Source of the DNA: Lachnospiraceae bacterium UBA1718 | Lineage (GTDB): Bacteria; Bacillota; Clostridia; Lachnospirales; Lachnospiraceae | Assembly: GCA_002317245.1 (NCBI GenBank) | Contig: DCIU01000076.1 | Span: forward strand, 7,566 to 44,576 | Direction of reading: 5' to 3' | Length of the DNA: 37,011 bases | Part shown: piece after piece, positions 1 to 7,932 of the stretch | How the letters are laid out: every line of letters begins with the position of its first letter | Numbering within the stretch: position 1 is the stretch's first letter | Made by a program: the position numbers and the translations under genes | Notes under the pieces: model-generated | What the model was told of the DNA's origin: nothing | The model's database searches: none | The model's input: the letters and a program-made list of their open reading frames with translations, nothing else

Positions 1-1062
1 AATTACATCAATTGCAGCGTGAAGCTTAATTCCACCAATCTCTGCACCCGCCAGATTCTGCTTGTTGTTAATATGATGAATATGGTTATTCTCAATAACA
101 GAGAATACACATCCAAGGTTACCAACGATACCTGTCTGGCCACAGTCATGGATATTACAGTTTCTTACAATATGAGAACCAATTGTCTCCTTGCTCCAGC
201 CATCAAGCTGGGCAATTAAGGAACAGTCACGCTGGGTCTGTGTGCCATCCTTGAACTTCCACTCTGACCACTTATTATCATTACCCTCCTGATAATACTT
301 ACCAAGAGAGATTCCTGAACACTTGGAATTAGATACTTCACAATTCTCAATGATCCAACCCTTAGACCAGTGAGGACCAATCATACCATCCTGAATAGCT
401 GTTGGAGGAGCCCACTGAGTTGCGGCCATTTTTACACTAAAACCATCAAGTGTAATATATCCAACACCCTCTGCCTGAGGATAGAAGCACTCCTGTCTAA
501 CTGTCATCTGTACTCCCTCTGCATTAGGATCCTTACCCTGGAAGTTGGCATAGATAGTAGTCGTCTTATCATCTACCTCGGCATACCATGTATATACTGA
601 GAAGGCAGAATCCCATGACTTCTTATAGACTACAGGATTAAGTACCTTCTCGATAGAATCAACCTCATAGAGAGACTTCTCACCTAAGAAGATGTCACCC
701 GTATGCTGATAGTAACGCTGGTCGAACCAGTCACCATAGACATCTGTAGCGAATGGATTGTAATCGCCAAATATCTCATTATCAACCTTAGCCATCCATA
801 CGTTAGGTGCGAAGGGCTCCCAGCCTGTCAATGGCTCGGCACCTGTTATAACTGCGCCAAGTGGCTCAAGTGACTTATATGTGATTCTGGCATCAGCTGT
901 ACCCGCATTAATTGGGTTAACGTTCTCACGATAGATTCCAGGAGCTACTAAGACCTCATCTCCTGCTACTGCAATAGCTGCTGCCTCATTAATTGTTTTG
1001 AATGGTGCTGCCTCACTACCATTACCAGTAGTCTCGACTGCTTGGTTAACATAATATTTCAT
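1..1062 (-). CDS. GH120-family beta-xylosidase, N-terminal 354 residues (runs off the left edge)
   Basis: Reading from an ATG at 1062, preceded by TAGGAGGAAG, the minus strand stays open to base 1 (354 codons), so the C-terminal part is outside the window. The fold looks like a right-handed parallel beta-helix: an early segment PFKTINEAAA, then AGDEVLVAPGIYRENV, then repeated turns such as IIENCEVSNSKCSGISLGK and IVRNCNIHDCGQTG. WAPPTA, GPHWSKGWIIE and GIKLHAAIDV match what I recall of the Thermoanaerobacterium saccharolyticum GH120 beta-xylosidase. GH120 enzymes remove xylose from the non-reducing ends of xylo-oligosaccharides. The known nucleophile Asp and acid/base Glu lie beyond the residues present here, so activity cannot be judged. 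No signal peptide is visible, suggesting a cytoplasmic enzyme acting on imported oligosaccharides. Confidence 0.85.
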   Translation of the reverse strand, partial: MKYYVNQAVETTGNGSEAAPFKTINEAAAIAVAGDEVLVAPGIYRENVNPINAGTADARITYKSLEPLGAVITGAEPLTGWEPFAPNVWMAKVDNEIFGDYNPFATDVYGDWFDQRYYQHTGDIFLGEKSLYEVDSIEKVLNPVVYKKSWDSAFSVYTWYAEVDDKTTTIYANFQGKDPNAEGVQMTVRQECFYPQAEGVGYITLDGFSVKMAATQWAPPTAIQDGMIGPHWSKGWIIENCEVSNSKCSGISLGKYYQEGNDNKWSEWKFKDGTQTQRDCSLIAQLDGWSKETIGSHIVRNCNIHDCGQTGIVGNLGCVFSVIENNHIHHINNKQNLAGAEIGGIKLHAAIDVI

Positions 1063-1116
1063 TTGTCTTCCTCCTACTAAGATTCAAGTATTATTTAAAC
1101 TAGTATTCTTATACTT

Positions 1117-1147
1117 ACAGATTACTGTTTTGTAGTTCTATTTGCAA
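1117..1147 (-). promoter_or_regulatory. weak candidate promoter and small dyad upstream of the GH120 gene
   Basis: On the minus strand a TTGCAA (1142-1147) is followed 17 bases later by TAATCT (1119-1124), a poor match at -10. A dyad ACAG-TAAT-CTGT (1117-1128) covers the putative -10 and could be an operator for sugar control. This is the only arrangement I could find in the 108 bases before the gene, so support is modest. Confidence 0.28.
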
Positions 1148-1170
1148 TGATAATTTCGTATTTTTTCGTA

Positions 1171-1199
1171 TAAAAAAAGCGGTCCCAGCAAGGACCGCT
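1171..1199 (-). terminator. intrinsic terminator of the liv/panE operon
   Basis: On the minus strand an 8-bp perfect stem (AGCGGTCC / GGACCGCT, loop of 6) is followed by seven T. It lies 38 bases after the ketopantoate reductase stop. A closely related stem is used at 12229-12253. Confidence 0.9.
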
Positions 1200-1236
1200 C
1201 ATGTTATTAATTGATTACTAAGTAACCGAATCAAGC

Positions 1237-2169
1237 TTATGATTTATTTTGATATTTATACGAGCCCTCGATCGCATGAATTAAATCTACGATTAGCTCA
1301 TTATATGGAACAGGAACATTGTATAATCTGGCCTGTTTTACAATTGCACCATTAATCGCATCAATCTCAGTAAGACGGCAGTTCATTACATCCTGAGACA
1401 TAGATGAATAACCATTTCCTGCATCAACACATAATTGATGTACTGTATTTAATACTTCCCTGTAAGAAAAATGCTCGCCATCTGCCTCAGCAACATTAAC
1501 GGCTTCACAAATCATCTTCTCCGCAAAATCCCAGGCATACTTATTATCAATCATTGATCCAATAGGAGATCTTGTGATTGCAGTAAATGTATTAACAGAT
1601 AAGTTAATAAACAATTTACTCCATATAATTCTCTGAATATCCTCCGTGATTTCCACTTCCAATCCAGATTCATCAAATATTTCTTTAACCGTTATCAGGT
1701 TGGCATTATCCTGAAAGTTGCTTCCTATTGTTGTTTTGCCAGAGCCACCATGCTTACTTGTGGCACTTCCAACATTTATTGCATTATGTTTGGTGGTACC
1801 AATAATTACATTTTCTTCAGCTACATATTTAGCAATTAATCTGTCATTACCAGCACCATTCTGAAGGGTCATTACGAGGGTATTAGGACCAAATAATTCT
1901 TTATTACTCTCTAAGGCACTCTCAGAAAATGTTGATTTTACAAAGACTATAATTAAGTCTGCAATATCCTTATATTCACCAGACTTATATGCCTTAACAT
2001 TGGAATAATTATTTTCCGATCCATCAAGCTCAATAATATTGATACCATTCTGATTAATTGCATTAATCTGTGGCTCATAACTGTCCAGCAGAATAACTTC
2101 ATTATTCCTGCTCAAATATCCACCAAACAGGCAACCCATTGCACCTGCGCCAATTATTACTATTTTCAC
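1237..2169 (-). CDS. panE: 2-dehydropantoate 2-reductase (ketopantoate reductase) family
   Basis: The 310-residue product opens with the Rossmann signature GAGAMG (residues 7-12). It carries the family's catalytic Lys in the segment IIWSKLFINL (K185) and the C-terminal block QDVMNCRLTEIDAING (Glu268), which binds substrate. Family members reduce 2-dehydropantoate to pantoate with NADPH on the coenzyme A route. The start is the ATG after CTGGAGGTAAAGTG. It lies 17 bases downstream of livF and looks like the last gene of the liv operon. Pantoate derives from the valine precursor 2-oxoisovalerate, so a link to branched-chain metabolism is plausible. However, this family has many paralogues acting on other 2-oxo acids, and the gene symbol is a family-level assignment. 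Confidence 0.78.
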   Translation of the reverse strand: MKIVIIGAGAMGCLFGGYLSRNNEVILLDSYEPQINAINQNGINIIELDGSENNYSNVKAYKSGEYKDIADLIIVFVKSTFSESALESNKELFGPNTLVMTLQNGAGNDRLIAKYVAEENVIIGTTKHNAINVGSATSKHGGSGKTTIGSNFQDNANLITVKEIFDESGLEVEITEDIQRIIWSKLFINLSVNTFTAITRSPIGSMIDNKYAWDFAEKMICEAVNVAEADGEHFSYREVLNTVHQLCVDAGNGYSSMSQDVMNCRLTEIDAINGAIVKQARLYNVPVPYNELIVDLIHAIEGSYKYQNKS

Positions 2170-2186
2170 ACTTTACCTCCAGATGT

Positions 2187-2897
2187 TTAGCCACCTAAGT
2201 ATGCTTTTCTAACAGCTTCATCACAAAGTAGCTCTTCACCAGTGCCACTGATAACAATCTTGCCAGTTTCCAAAACATATGCTCTGTTAGCAATTGATAG
2301 TGCCATCTGAGCATTCTGCTCAACTAAAAGAATTGTTGTACCAGCTTTATTTAGGCTTTTAATAATGTCAAAAATCTGCTCAACAAGAATTGGTGCAAGA
2401 CCCATTGATGGTTCATCAAGCATCATAAGACTTGGCTTTGACATAAGTGCTCTTCCCATTGCAAGCATCTGCTGCTCGCCACCAGAAAGTGTACCTGCTG
2501 TCTGCTTGCTTCTCTCCTTAAGACGAGGGAACTGCTCATAAACCATACTTAATGAATCCTCTATTTCAGAAGATGGTCTTGTATAAGCACCCATTTCAAG
2601 ATTCTCTCTTACTGATAATTGAGAGAATACTCTTCTACCTTCAGGGCAGAGCGCCATACCCTTCTCAACTATCTTATGTGCAGGACAGCCCATAAGAGAC
2701 TCTCCAAGTAATTCTACTTTACCTGAAGTTGGTTTAAGAAGGCCGCTAATAGTATTAAGAGTAGTTGATTTACCCGCTCCATTCGCTCCAATCAGGGTAA
2801 CAATCTCACCCTCCTTTACTTCAAAGGTAATTCCCTTCAGCGCATGAATACTACCATAATGAACATTTAAATCTGTAACGCTTAATATAGAACTCAT
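2187..2897 (-). CDS. livF: branched-chain amino acid ABC transporter, ATP-binding subunit LivF
   Basis: The product has 236 residues, the usual LivF length. It has Walker A GANGAGKST (37-45), the ABC signature LSGGEQQML, Walker B LMMLDEPSMGL and an H-loop region LLVEQNAQMAL. It pairs with LivG to power import through LivHM. The open frame extends further upstream inside livG, but the start taken is the ATG at 2897, because AAGGAGG sits 7-8 bases before it in the last codons of livG. The livG stop lies directly upstream, so the two genes are probably translationally coupled. Confidence 0.93.
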   Translation of the reverse strand: MSSILSVTDLNVHYGSIHALKGITFEVKEGEIVTLIGANGAGKSTTLNTISGLLKPTSGKVELLGESLMGCPAHKIVEKGMALCPEGRRVFSQLSVRENLEMGAYTRPSSEIEDSLSMVYEQFPRLKERSKQTAGTLSGGEQQMLAMGRALMSKPSLMMLDEPSMGLAPILVEQIFDIIKSLNKAGTTILLVEQNAQMALSIANRAYVLETGKIVISGTGEELLCDEAVRKAYLGG

Positions 2898-2898
2898 A

Positions 2899-3759
2899 TT
2901 AAGCCTCCTTCCCAGGCGTCGTGGCAGCCTTGCCAAGATATGCCTCAATTACTTCTGGATTACTCTGAATCTCTGATGGTGTTCCTTTTGCTATTATTTT
3001 TCCAAAATTGAGAACAACTATCTTTTCGCATATTCCCATAACAAGATTCATATCATGCTCAATAAGTAATACCGCGATTCCAAAGACATCTCTAATCTTA
3101 CGGATATTATCCATAAGCTCCTGTGTTTCAGACGGATTCATACCTGCTGCCGGCTCATCAAGAAGTAATAACTTAGGATTGGTTGCAAGAGCTCTTACTA
3201 TCTCTAATCGTCTCTGGGCTCCATATGGAAGAGAACCAGCATAATCATTTGCAAGATCCTGCATATCAAAAAGAGATAATAGTTCTAATGCTTTTTCATG
3301 AGACTTTTTCTCTTCTTTCCAATAACCTGGTAATCTGAAAATACCTTCAAACATTCCATAATTAATAGAATTATGGAGTCCTATCTTAACATTATCTTCT
3401 ACAGTAAGCTTATCGAATAAGCGTATATTCTGGAAAGTTCTTGCAATACCGGCCTGGTTAACCTGGATAGTATTCATACTATGTGTATCCTTACCAGCAA
3501 GCATAATAGTTCCCCTTGAAGGCTGGTATACTTTGGTGAGCATATTGAATACTGTAGTCTTACCAGCACCATTAGGTCCAATCAGACCACATATTTCTGT
3601 TTGACCAACTACCATATTGAAGTCATCAACTGCTGTAAGGCCACCAAAATCAATTCCCAAATGAGAAACCTCTAATATAGGAGCATTTTTAAGCTCTTTT
3701 TCCGGCAAAAAGTTTGGACTCTGCACTCTGACAAGTTTTTGTTCTTTATCATTAGCCAT
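2899..3759 (-). CDS. livG: branched-chain amino acid ABC transporter, ATP-binding subunit LivG
   Basis: The 286-residue protein has Walker A GPNGAGKTT (61-69), a signature region LPYGAQRRLEI (the LivG-type variant of LSGGQ), Walker B LLLLDEPAAGMNP and the LivG-typical LIEHDMNLVMGICEKI. It carries about 27 residues before the conserved ABC fold, longer than the E. coli protein; no internal ATG with a ribosome site offers a shorter start. The start codon overlaps the livM stop by one base (TAATG), with GGAGG upstream. Confidence 0.92.
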   Translation of the reverse strand: MANDKEQKLVRVQSPNFLPEKELKNAPILEVSHLGIDFGGLTAVDDFNMVVGQTEICGLIGPNGAGKTTVFNMLTKVYQPSRGTIMLAGKDTHSMNTIQVNQAGIARTFQNIRLFDKLTVEDNVKIGLHNSINYGMFEGIFRLPGYWKEEKKSHEKALELLSLFDMQDLANDYAGSLPYGAQRRLEIVRALATNPKLLLLDEPAAGMNPSETQELMDNIRKIRDVFGIAVLLIEHDMNLVMGICEKIVVLNFGKIIAKGTPSEIQSNPEVIEAYLGKAATTPGKEA

Positions 3760-4802
3760 TAGGCAACCTCCTTACTTTTCTTGTTAAATATTCCTTTTAT
3801 AAAAGCCGATGCTTTTTCATTATTAGTTACTATCATTACAACAATAAGAACAATTGCATAAACAAGCATTCTGTAATCCTGGAATTCACGCAGTAATTCA
3901 GGTAATACAGTAAGTACAATAGCTGCAATAATAGATCCTCTTAAATTACCAATTCCTCCAAGTACAACGAATACAAGTACAAGTATGGATGTATTGAAAT
4001 CAAATTTCTTAGGTACAACTGTAGAATAGTTAAGCGCATATAATGCACCAGCCGAACCCGCAAGAGCAGCCGATACTACAAAAGCCATAAGCTTATACTT
4101 AGTAATCTGTATTCCACATGCCTCTGCTGCAATTCGATTATCTCTTATTCCGGCAATAGCTCTACCTGAGCGGCTGTTTACCAGATTCTGAATAATAAAG
4201 AGGGTAATAAGAATCAAAATTGTTCCTGCCAGGAAAGTAGATAATTTCTTAATTCCAAGTGCTCCCATTGGTCCATTAACAATAATTGTTCCTGTCGGCT
4301 CCATGCCCATAGAGTTGGCATCCTGAATAGAAAAATGAAGTCCATTGCTATCGACACCAATATACATACAGTTCATGACATTTTTGATAATCTCACCAAA
4401 AGCAAGGGTTACTATTGCCAAATAGTCTCCTCTTAACCTTAGAACTGGTATTCCAATTACTACGCCTGCTAAAGCCGCAAATATTGCTCCAACAATAATA
4501 GCAATTAAGAGTCTGAATCCGCCTGAAGTTACACTTCCGGATAAGGCGGTTGAAGCAATTACTCCTGCAAAAGCGCCAATACTCATAAATCCCGCATGGC
4601 CCAGTGATAATTCGCCAGAAAAACCAACAACAAGATTAAGTGAAAGTGCCATTACAACATATGCACAAATTGGCACTAACTGTCCGGAAAGAGAACTTGA
4701 AAGATGCTTTGTTGATAAAAGAGACTGAAAAATTATAAAAAGGACTATGATAATTCCATAATTAATAAAACCGTTTAGGCTTTTCTTTGATATCATCTTC
4801 AT
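3759..4802 (-). CDS. livM: branched-chain amino acid ABC transporter, permease LivM
   Basis: The 347-residue polytopic protein has the LivM landmarks LSLNLVVGFSGELSLGHAGF, RLRGDYLAIVTLAFGEI and SRSGRAIAGIRDN. The last lies in the cytoplasmic EAA-like loop that contacts the ATPases. It forms the membrane channel with LivH. The start is ATG at 4802 after AGGAGACTAGTC. It follows livH by about 10 bases in the operon. Confidence 0.93.
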   Translation of the reverse strand: MKMISKKSLNGFINYGIIIVLFIIFQSLLSTKHLSSSLSGQLVPICAYVVMALSLNLVVGFSGELSLGHAGFMSIGAFAGVIASTALSGSVTSGGFRLLIAIIVGAIFAALAGVVIGIPVLRLRGDYLAIVTLAFGEIIKNVMNCMYIGVDSNGLHFSIQDANSMGMEPTGTIIVNGPMGALGIKKLSTFLAGTILILITLFIIQNLVNSRSGRAIAGIRDNRIAAEACGIQITKYKLMAFVVSAALAGSAGALYALNYSTVVPKKFDFNTSILVLVFVVLGGIGNLRGSIIAAIVLTVLPELLREFQDYRMLVYAIVLIVVMIVTNNEKASAFIKGIFNKKSKEVA

Positions 4803-4812
4803 GACTAGTCTC

Positions 4813-5682
4813 CTATACCTTCTCTGCTATTTTCTTACCAAGTAAGCCCGTTGGCTTAACAATAAGAACAATGATCAGTACTGCAAATACTATGGCATCA
4901 GATAACTGGGTAGAAATATAAGCCTTAGCAAATATTTCGATTATTCCTAAAAGAATACCACCTATCATTGCTCCAGGTATTGATCCAATTCCACCAAATA
5001 CAGCTGCGGTAAATGCTTTAATACCAGGCATTGCACCGGTAGTTGGCATAAGTGTTGGATATGCTGTACATAGTAAAACACCTGCAATAGCAGCTAATCC
5101 AGATCCAATGGCAAATGTGAGAGAAATAGTTCCATTTACATTTATTCCCATTAGCTGGGCAGCGCCTTTATCTTCAGATACTGCCCTCATTGCCTTACCC
5201 ATTTTGGTTTTATTTGTAAAAAGTGTAAGAACAATCATTATTACAATACACGCAGCAATTGTAATAAGTGCAACAGCCGAAATCTGAGTTCCACCAATCT
5301 GAAGTGAAGGTAAATTAATAAGATTTGGGAATGCTTTTGGATTAGATGACCAAATTAAAAGTGCTGCATTCTGTAAAAAATAAGACACACCAATTGCAGT
5401 AATAAGTACTGCCAGTGAGCTTGCAGCTCTAAGTGGCTTATAAGCCAGCTTCTCAATTATAATTCCGAGCACTGTACATACAACAATTGAAAAAAGCACA
5501 CAGATAATCGGTGGCCAACCCAAATATGATGATGAACAAAAAGCCATATATCCACCAATCATAATTACATCACCGTGAGCAAAATTAAGCATCTTGGCAA
5601 TTCCATAGACCATCGTATATCCCAGCGCTATTATTGCATATACACTGCCTAGACTAATTCCATTAATCAGATAACTAAGCAT
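4813..5682 (-). CDS. livH: branched-chain amino acid ABC transporter, permease LivH
   Basis: The 289-residue membrane protein has the LivH signature GSVYAIIALGYTMVYGIAKM near the N-terminus, NFAHGDVIMIGGYMAF, and the loop KMGKAMRAVSEDKGAAQLMG. The frame is open seven codons further upstream, but the ATG at 5682 is preceded by GGGAGG at normal spacing and begins the conserved sequence MLSYLINGISLGS. It is separated from livJ by a 103-base gap containing a strong hairpin. Confidence 0.93.
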   Translation of the reverse strand: MLSYLINGISLGSVYAIIALGYTMVYGIAKMLNFAHGDVIMIGGYMAFCSSSYLGWPPIICVLFSIVVCTVLGIIIEKLAYKPLRAASSLAVLITAIGVSYFLQNAALLIWSSNPKAFPNLINLPSLQIGGTQISAVALITIAACIVIMIVLTLFTNKTKMGKAMRAVSEDKGAAQLMGINVNGTISLTFAIGSGLAAIAGVLLCTAYPTLMPTTGAMPGIKAFTAAVFGGIGSIPGAMIGGILLGIIEIFAKAYISTQLSDAIVFAVLIIVLIVKPTGLLGKKIAEKV

Positions 5683-5710
5683 GTCATTCCTCCCACATAC
5701 CACAATATCG

Positions 5711-5748
5711 GGGCCATATTATTGACATTACATTCAACACTATGGCCC
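5711..5748 (-). promoter_or_regulatory. intercistronic hairpin between livJ and livH
   Basis: An 8-bp perfect stem (GGGCCATA / TATGGCCC) continues inward as a second stem interrupted by one mismatch, giving a loop of about 8. On the minus strand no T-run follows, so it is unlikely to be a full terminator. Such hairpins after a binding-protein gene commonly protect its mRNA or cause partial termination, raising LivJ over the membrane subunits. That role is inferred here. Confidence 0.7.
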
Positions 5749-5785
5749 TTCAATTAGGATTAAAAAACAAAAATCAAATTGCTAA

Positions 5786-7039
5786 TTATAAACCAACGTA
5801 TACGCCGTCCTTAATTACTACAGCCTTAGGTGCCTTATTAACTTCACCTTCTGCTGTCCATGTCATTCCTGCACCTGTAATACCGTCAACAGAGAAATCA
5901 GGATTTGAGAATACAGAGATAAGAATCTCACATAACTTGTCATATCCCATATCTGTTACATCAAGACCACCATTCTTTTCTGCGTAGTACTTGAGTGCTG
6001 TATAGATAGCATAAGGACAATCATATCCATCAGCAGCGAACTGTGATGGTGTCTCACCAAACTTCTCATTGTACTTTGCTACAAATGATACTGTTGCGTC
6101 ATCTGTTGCATCAGCTGAGAATGGTGTAAGAAGCATTACGCCTTCAGCAAGTGAAGTATCAAATCCCTCAAGTGTAAGGATACCATCCATACCATCTACA
6201 CCGAACATTGTTACATCATAACCAATTGCTGCTGCCTGCTGCATAATAAGTGATGCTGGAGTGTAGTAGATTGGAAGGAATAATAACTCAGCGCCTGCTG
6301 TCTGTGCTTCAGAAATCTGAACTGAGAAATCATTTGCTGTATCATCAGTAAATGTTGTTACAGATACAACACTAAGTCCGATTGAATCTGCAGCCTCCTG
6401 GAACTTCTGGTAGATACCAGTAGAATATGCATCTGAGTTGTTGTAGATTACTGCAATCTTCTCTGCTAAAGCATTATCCTTAATGTACTGTGCTGAAGCT
6501 GAACCCTGGTTAGGATCAGAGAAGCAAAGCTGGAACATATTATCCTTGCCCTCTGTTACTGTTGTAGAAGAAGCAGATGGTGTAAGCATGAATATTCTGT
6601 CTGAATTTGCTTCTGCTGATACAGCAACACAAGGAGTAGTTGTAACAGAACCAACAATTACCTGTACTCCCCAGTCCTTAAGAGTGTTATAAGCATTTAC
6701 TGACTTCTCAGCATCATGCTCATCATCCTGGCCATTGTACTCAATCTTAAAACCAGCATCTGCTGCATTGATCTCATCTACTGCAATCTGAGCAGCATTA
6801 TTAACTGCATTACCATAGAGAGCTGCTGCGCCTGTAAGTGGTCCAATCATACCCATTTTAAGAGTACCTGTAAGAGCTCCAGCCTCACCAGTAGCTACTT
6901 CAGCCTCTGCTGTCTCTGCTGTCTCAGTTGTCTCTGCTGCTGCCTCTGCAGCTGGTGCTGATGCCTCGCTTGATCCACATGCAGTTAATGCTGTAAACAT
7001 TGAAACTGCGAGGATCACTGCTAATAACTTTCTTTTCAT
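5786..7039 (-). CDS. livJ: branched-chain amino acid ABC transporter, substrate-binding lipoprotein LivJ/LivK type
   Basis: The 417-residue product begins MKRKLLAVILAVSMF and has a lipobox LTAC with Cys21, so it should be a lipid-anchored extracellular protein. Residues about 22-60 are an Ala/Glu/Thr-rich linker. The mature part starts GTLKMGMIGPLTGAAALYG, the usual opening of type I periplasmic binding proteins of the HAAT class. The true start is ATG at 7039 (TAGGAGGATTTATT upstream), not the longer open frame. It is the first gene of the liv operon, behind a good promoter and a terminator-like hairpin. The exact ligand (Leu/Ile/Val or another amide or amino acid) cannot be read from the sequence. 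Confidence 0.9.
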   Translation of the reverse strand: MKRKLLAVILAVSMFTALTACGSSEASAPAAEAAAETTETAETAEAEVATGEAGALTGTLKMGMIGPLTGAAALYGNAVNNAAQIAVDEINAADAGFKIEYNGQDDEHDAEKSVNAYNTLKDWGVQVIVGSVTTTPCVAVSAEANSDRIFMLTPSASSTTVTEGKDNMFQLCFSDPNQGSASAQYIKDNALAEKIAVIYNNSDAYSTGIYQKFQEAADSIGLSVVSVTTFTDDTANDFSVQISEAQTAGAELLFLPIYYTPASLIMQQAAAIGYDVTMFGVDGMDGILTLEGFDTSLAEGVMLLTPFSADATDDATVSFVAKYNEKFGETPSQFAADGYDCPYAIYTALKYYAEKNGGLDVTDMGYDKLCEILISVFSNPDFSVDGITGAGMTWTAEGEVNKAPKAVVIKDGVYVGL

Positions 7040-7069
7040 AATAAATCCTCCTATTGATTTGAAAACAAA

Positions 7070-7101
7070 AAGAGCGCTTTGCAATAATGCAAAACGCTCT
7101 T
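7070..7101 (-). terminator. terminator-like hairpin in the livJ leader
   Basis: The stem AAGAGCG-c-TTTGCA pairs with TGCAAA-a-CGCTCTT around a 4-base loop and is followed on the minus strand by TTTTTGTTTT. It lies between the livJ promoter (start near 7111) and the livJ ribosome site, filling most of the roughly 70-base leader. It also lies downstream of the response regulator gene, so it may end that operon's transcripts as well as attenuate livJ. On the plus strand the 3' side is also T-rich. Confidence 0.75.
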
Positions 7102-7117
7102 GTTTTTGTTAGTCCCA

Positions 7118-7146
7118 AAGATATCACACCAATATTTCATAGTCAA
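7118..7146 (-). promoter_or_regulatory. sigma-A promoter of the liv operon
   Basis: On the minus strand TTGACT (7141-7146) and TATCTT (7118-7123) are separated by exactly 17 bases. Just upstream (7166-7180) is a 15-base stretch that matches the CodY consensus at about 11 of 15 positions by my count. That is too weak to call but is a natural regulator for such an operon. Confidence 0.75.
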
Positions 7147-7242
7147 TATTTATTGGTCAATTTTGGATATTCTAACAATTTTATGTAATCTTTTTCTTTT
7201 TTTTTGTAAATTATTCATTATATTTAATGGCAAATCAATATA

Positions 7243-7932
7243 TTACACCTTAAATCTATATCCTACACCCCATATAGTCTCAATGTACTGAGGATTGGCT
7301 GTATCGATCTCAACCTTCTCACGAATCTTCTTAATATGAACAGTTACTGTTGCAATATCTCCGATGGAATCCATATCCCAGATCTCTCTGAAGAGCTCGT
7401 CCTTGCTGAATACGTGATTAGGATTCTCGGCAAGGAAGGTTAAGAGATCGAATTCCTTAGTAGTGAACTGCTTCTCTTCACCATTGATATAGACACGTCT
7501 TGCAGTCTTATCAATCTTGATTCCTCTTATCTCAATAATATCATTGGTCTTCTGGTTGGTAGCCATCAGTCTCTCGTATCTCGACAGATGAGCCTTAACT
7601 CTCGCTACAAGCTCGCTTGGACTGAAGGGCTTGGTAATATAATCATCAGCACCCAGGCCAAGACCTCTGATCTTATCTATATCATCCTTCTTAGCTGATA
7701 CCATAAGAATTGGAATCTGCTTCTCTTCTCTGATATTCTTACATACCTCGAAGCCATCCATTCCAGGAAGCATCAGATCAAGAACAATAATATCATAATC
7801 GTTAGTAAGGGCTCTTGTTAATCCTGCATCTCCGGAATTCTCAATATCTACTTCGAAATCACTTAACTCAAGATAATCCTTCTCAAGTTCGGCAATTGCC
7901 ATCTCATCTTCTATAATTAATACCTTGCTCAT
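7243..7932 (-). CDS. OmpR/PhoB-family response regulator
   Basis: The 229-residue protein has a receiver domain (residues 1-118) with the acidic pair at E8-D9, phospho-acceptor D52 in VLDLMLPGMDG, S79 and conserved K101 in YITKPFSP. A winged-helix DNA-binding domain follows (about 130-229), with the recognition region DIATVTVHIKKIREKVE and the terminal beta hairpin TIWGVGYRFKV. The start overlaps the kinase stop by four bases (ATGA), with GAGG upstream. It should be phosphorylated by the adjacent kinase; its target genes are not evident from this window. Confidence 0.93.
   Translation of the reverse strand: MSKVLIIEDEMAIAELEKDYLELSDFEVDIENSGDAGLTRALTNDYDIIVLDLMLPGMDGFEVCKNIREEKQIPILMVSAKKDDIDKIRGLGLGADDYITKPFSPSELVARVKAHLSRYERLMATNQKTNDIIEIRGIKIDKTARRVYINGEEKQFTTKEFDLLTFLAENPNHVFSKDELFREIWDMDSIGDIATVTVHIKKIREKVEIDTANPQYIETIWGVGYRFKV

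Noticed and set aside
7040..7146. T-box or leader-peptide attenuator for the liv operon
   Set aside because: The leader is only about 70 bases, with no T-box core sequence and no short frame; only a simple hairpin is present.
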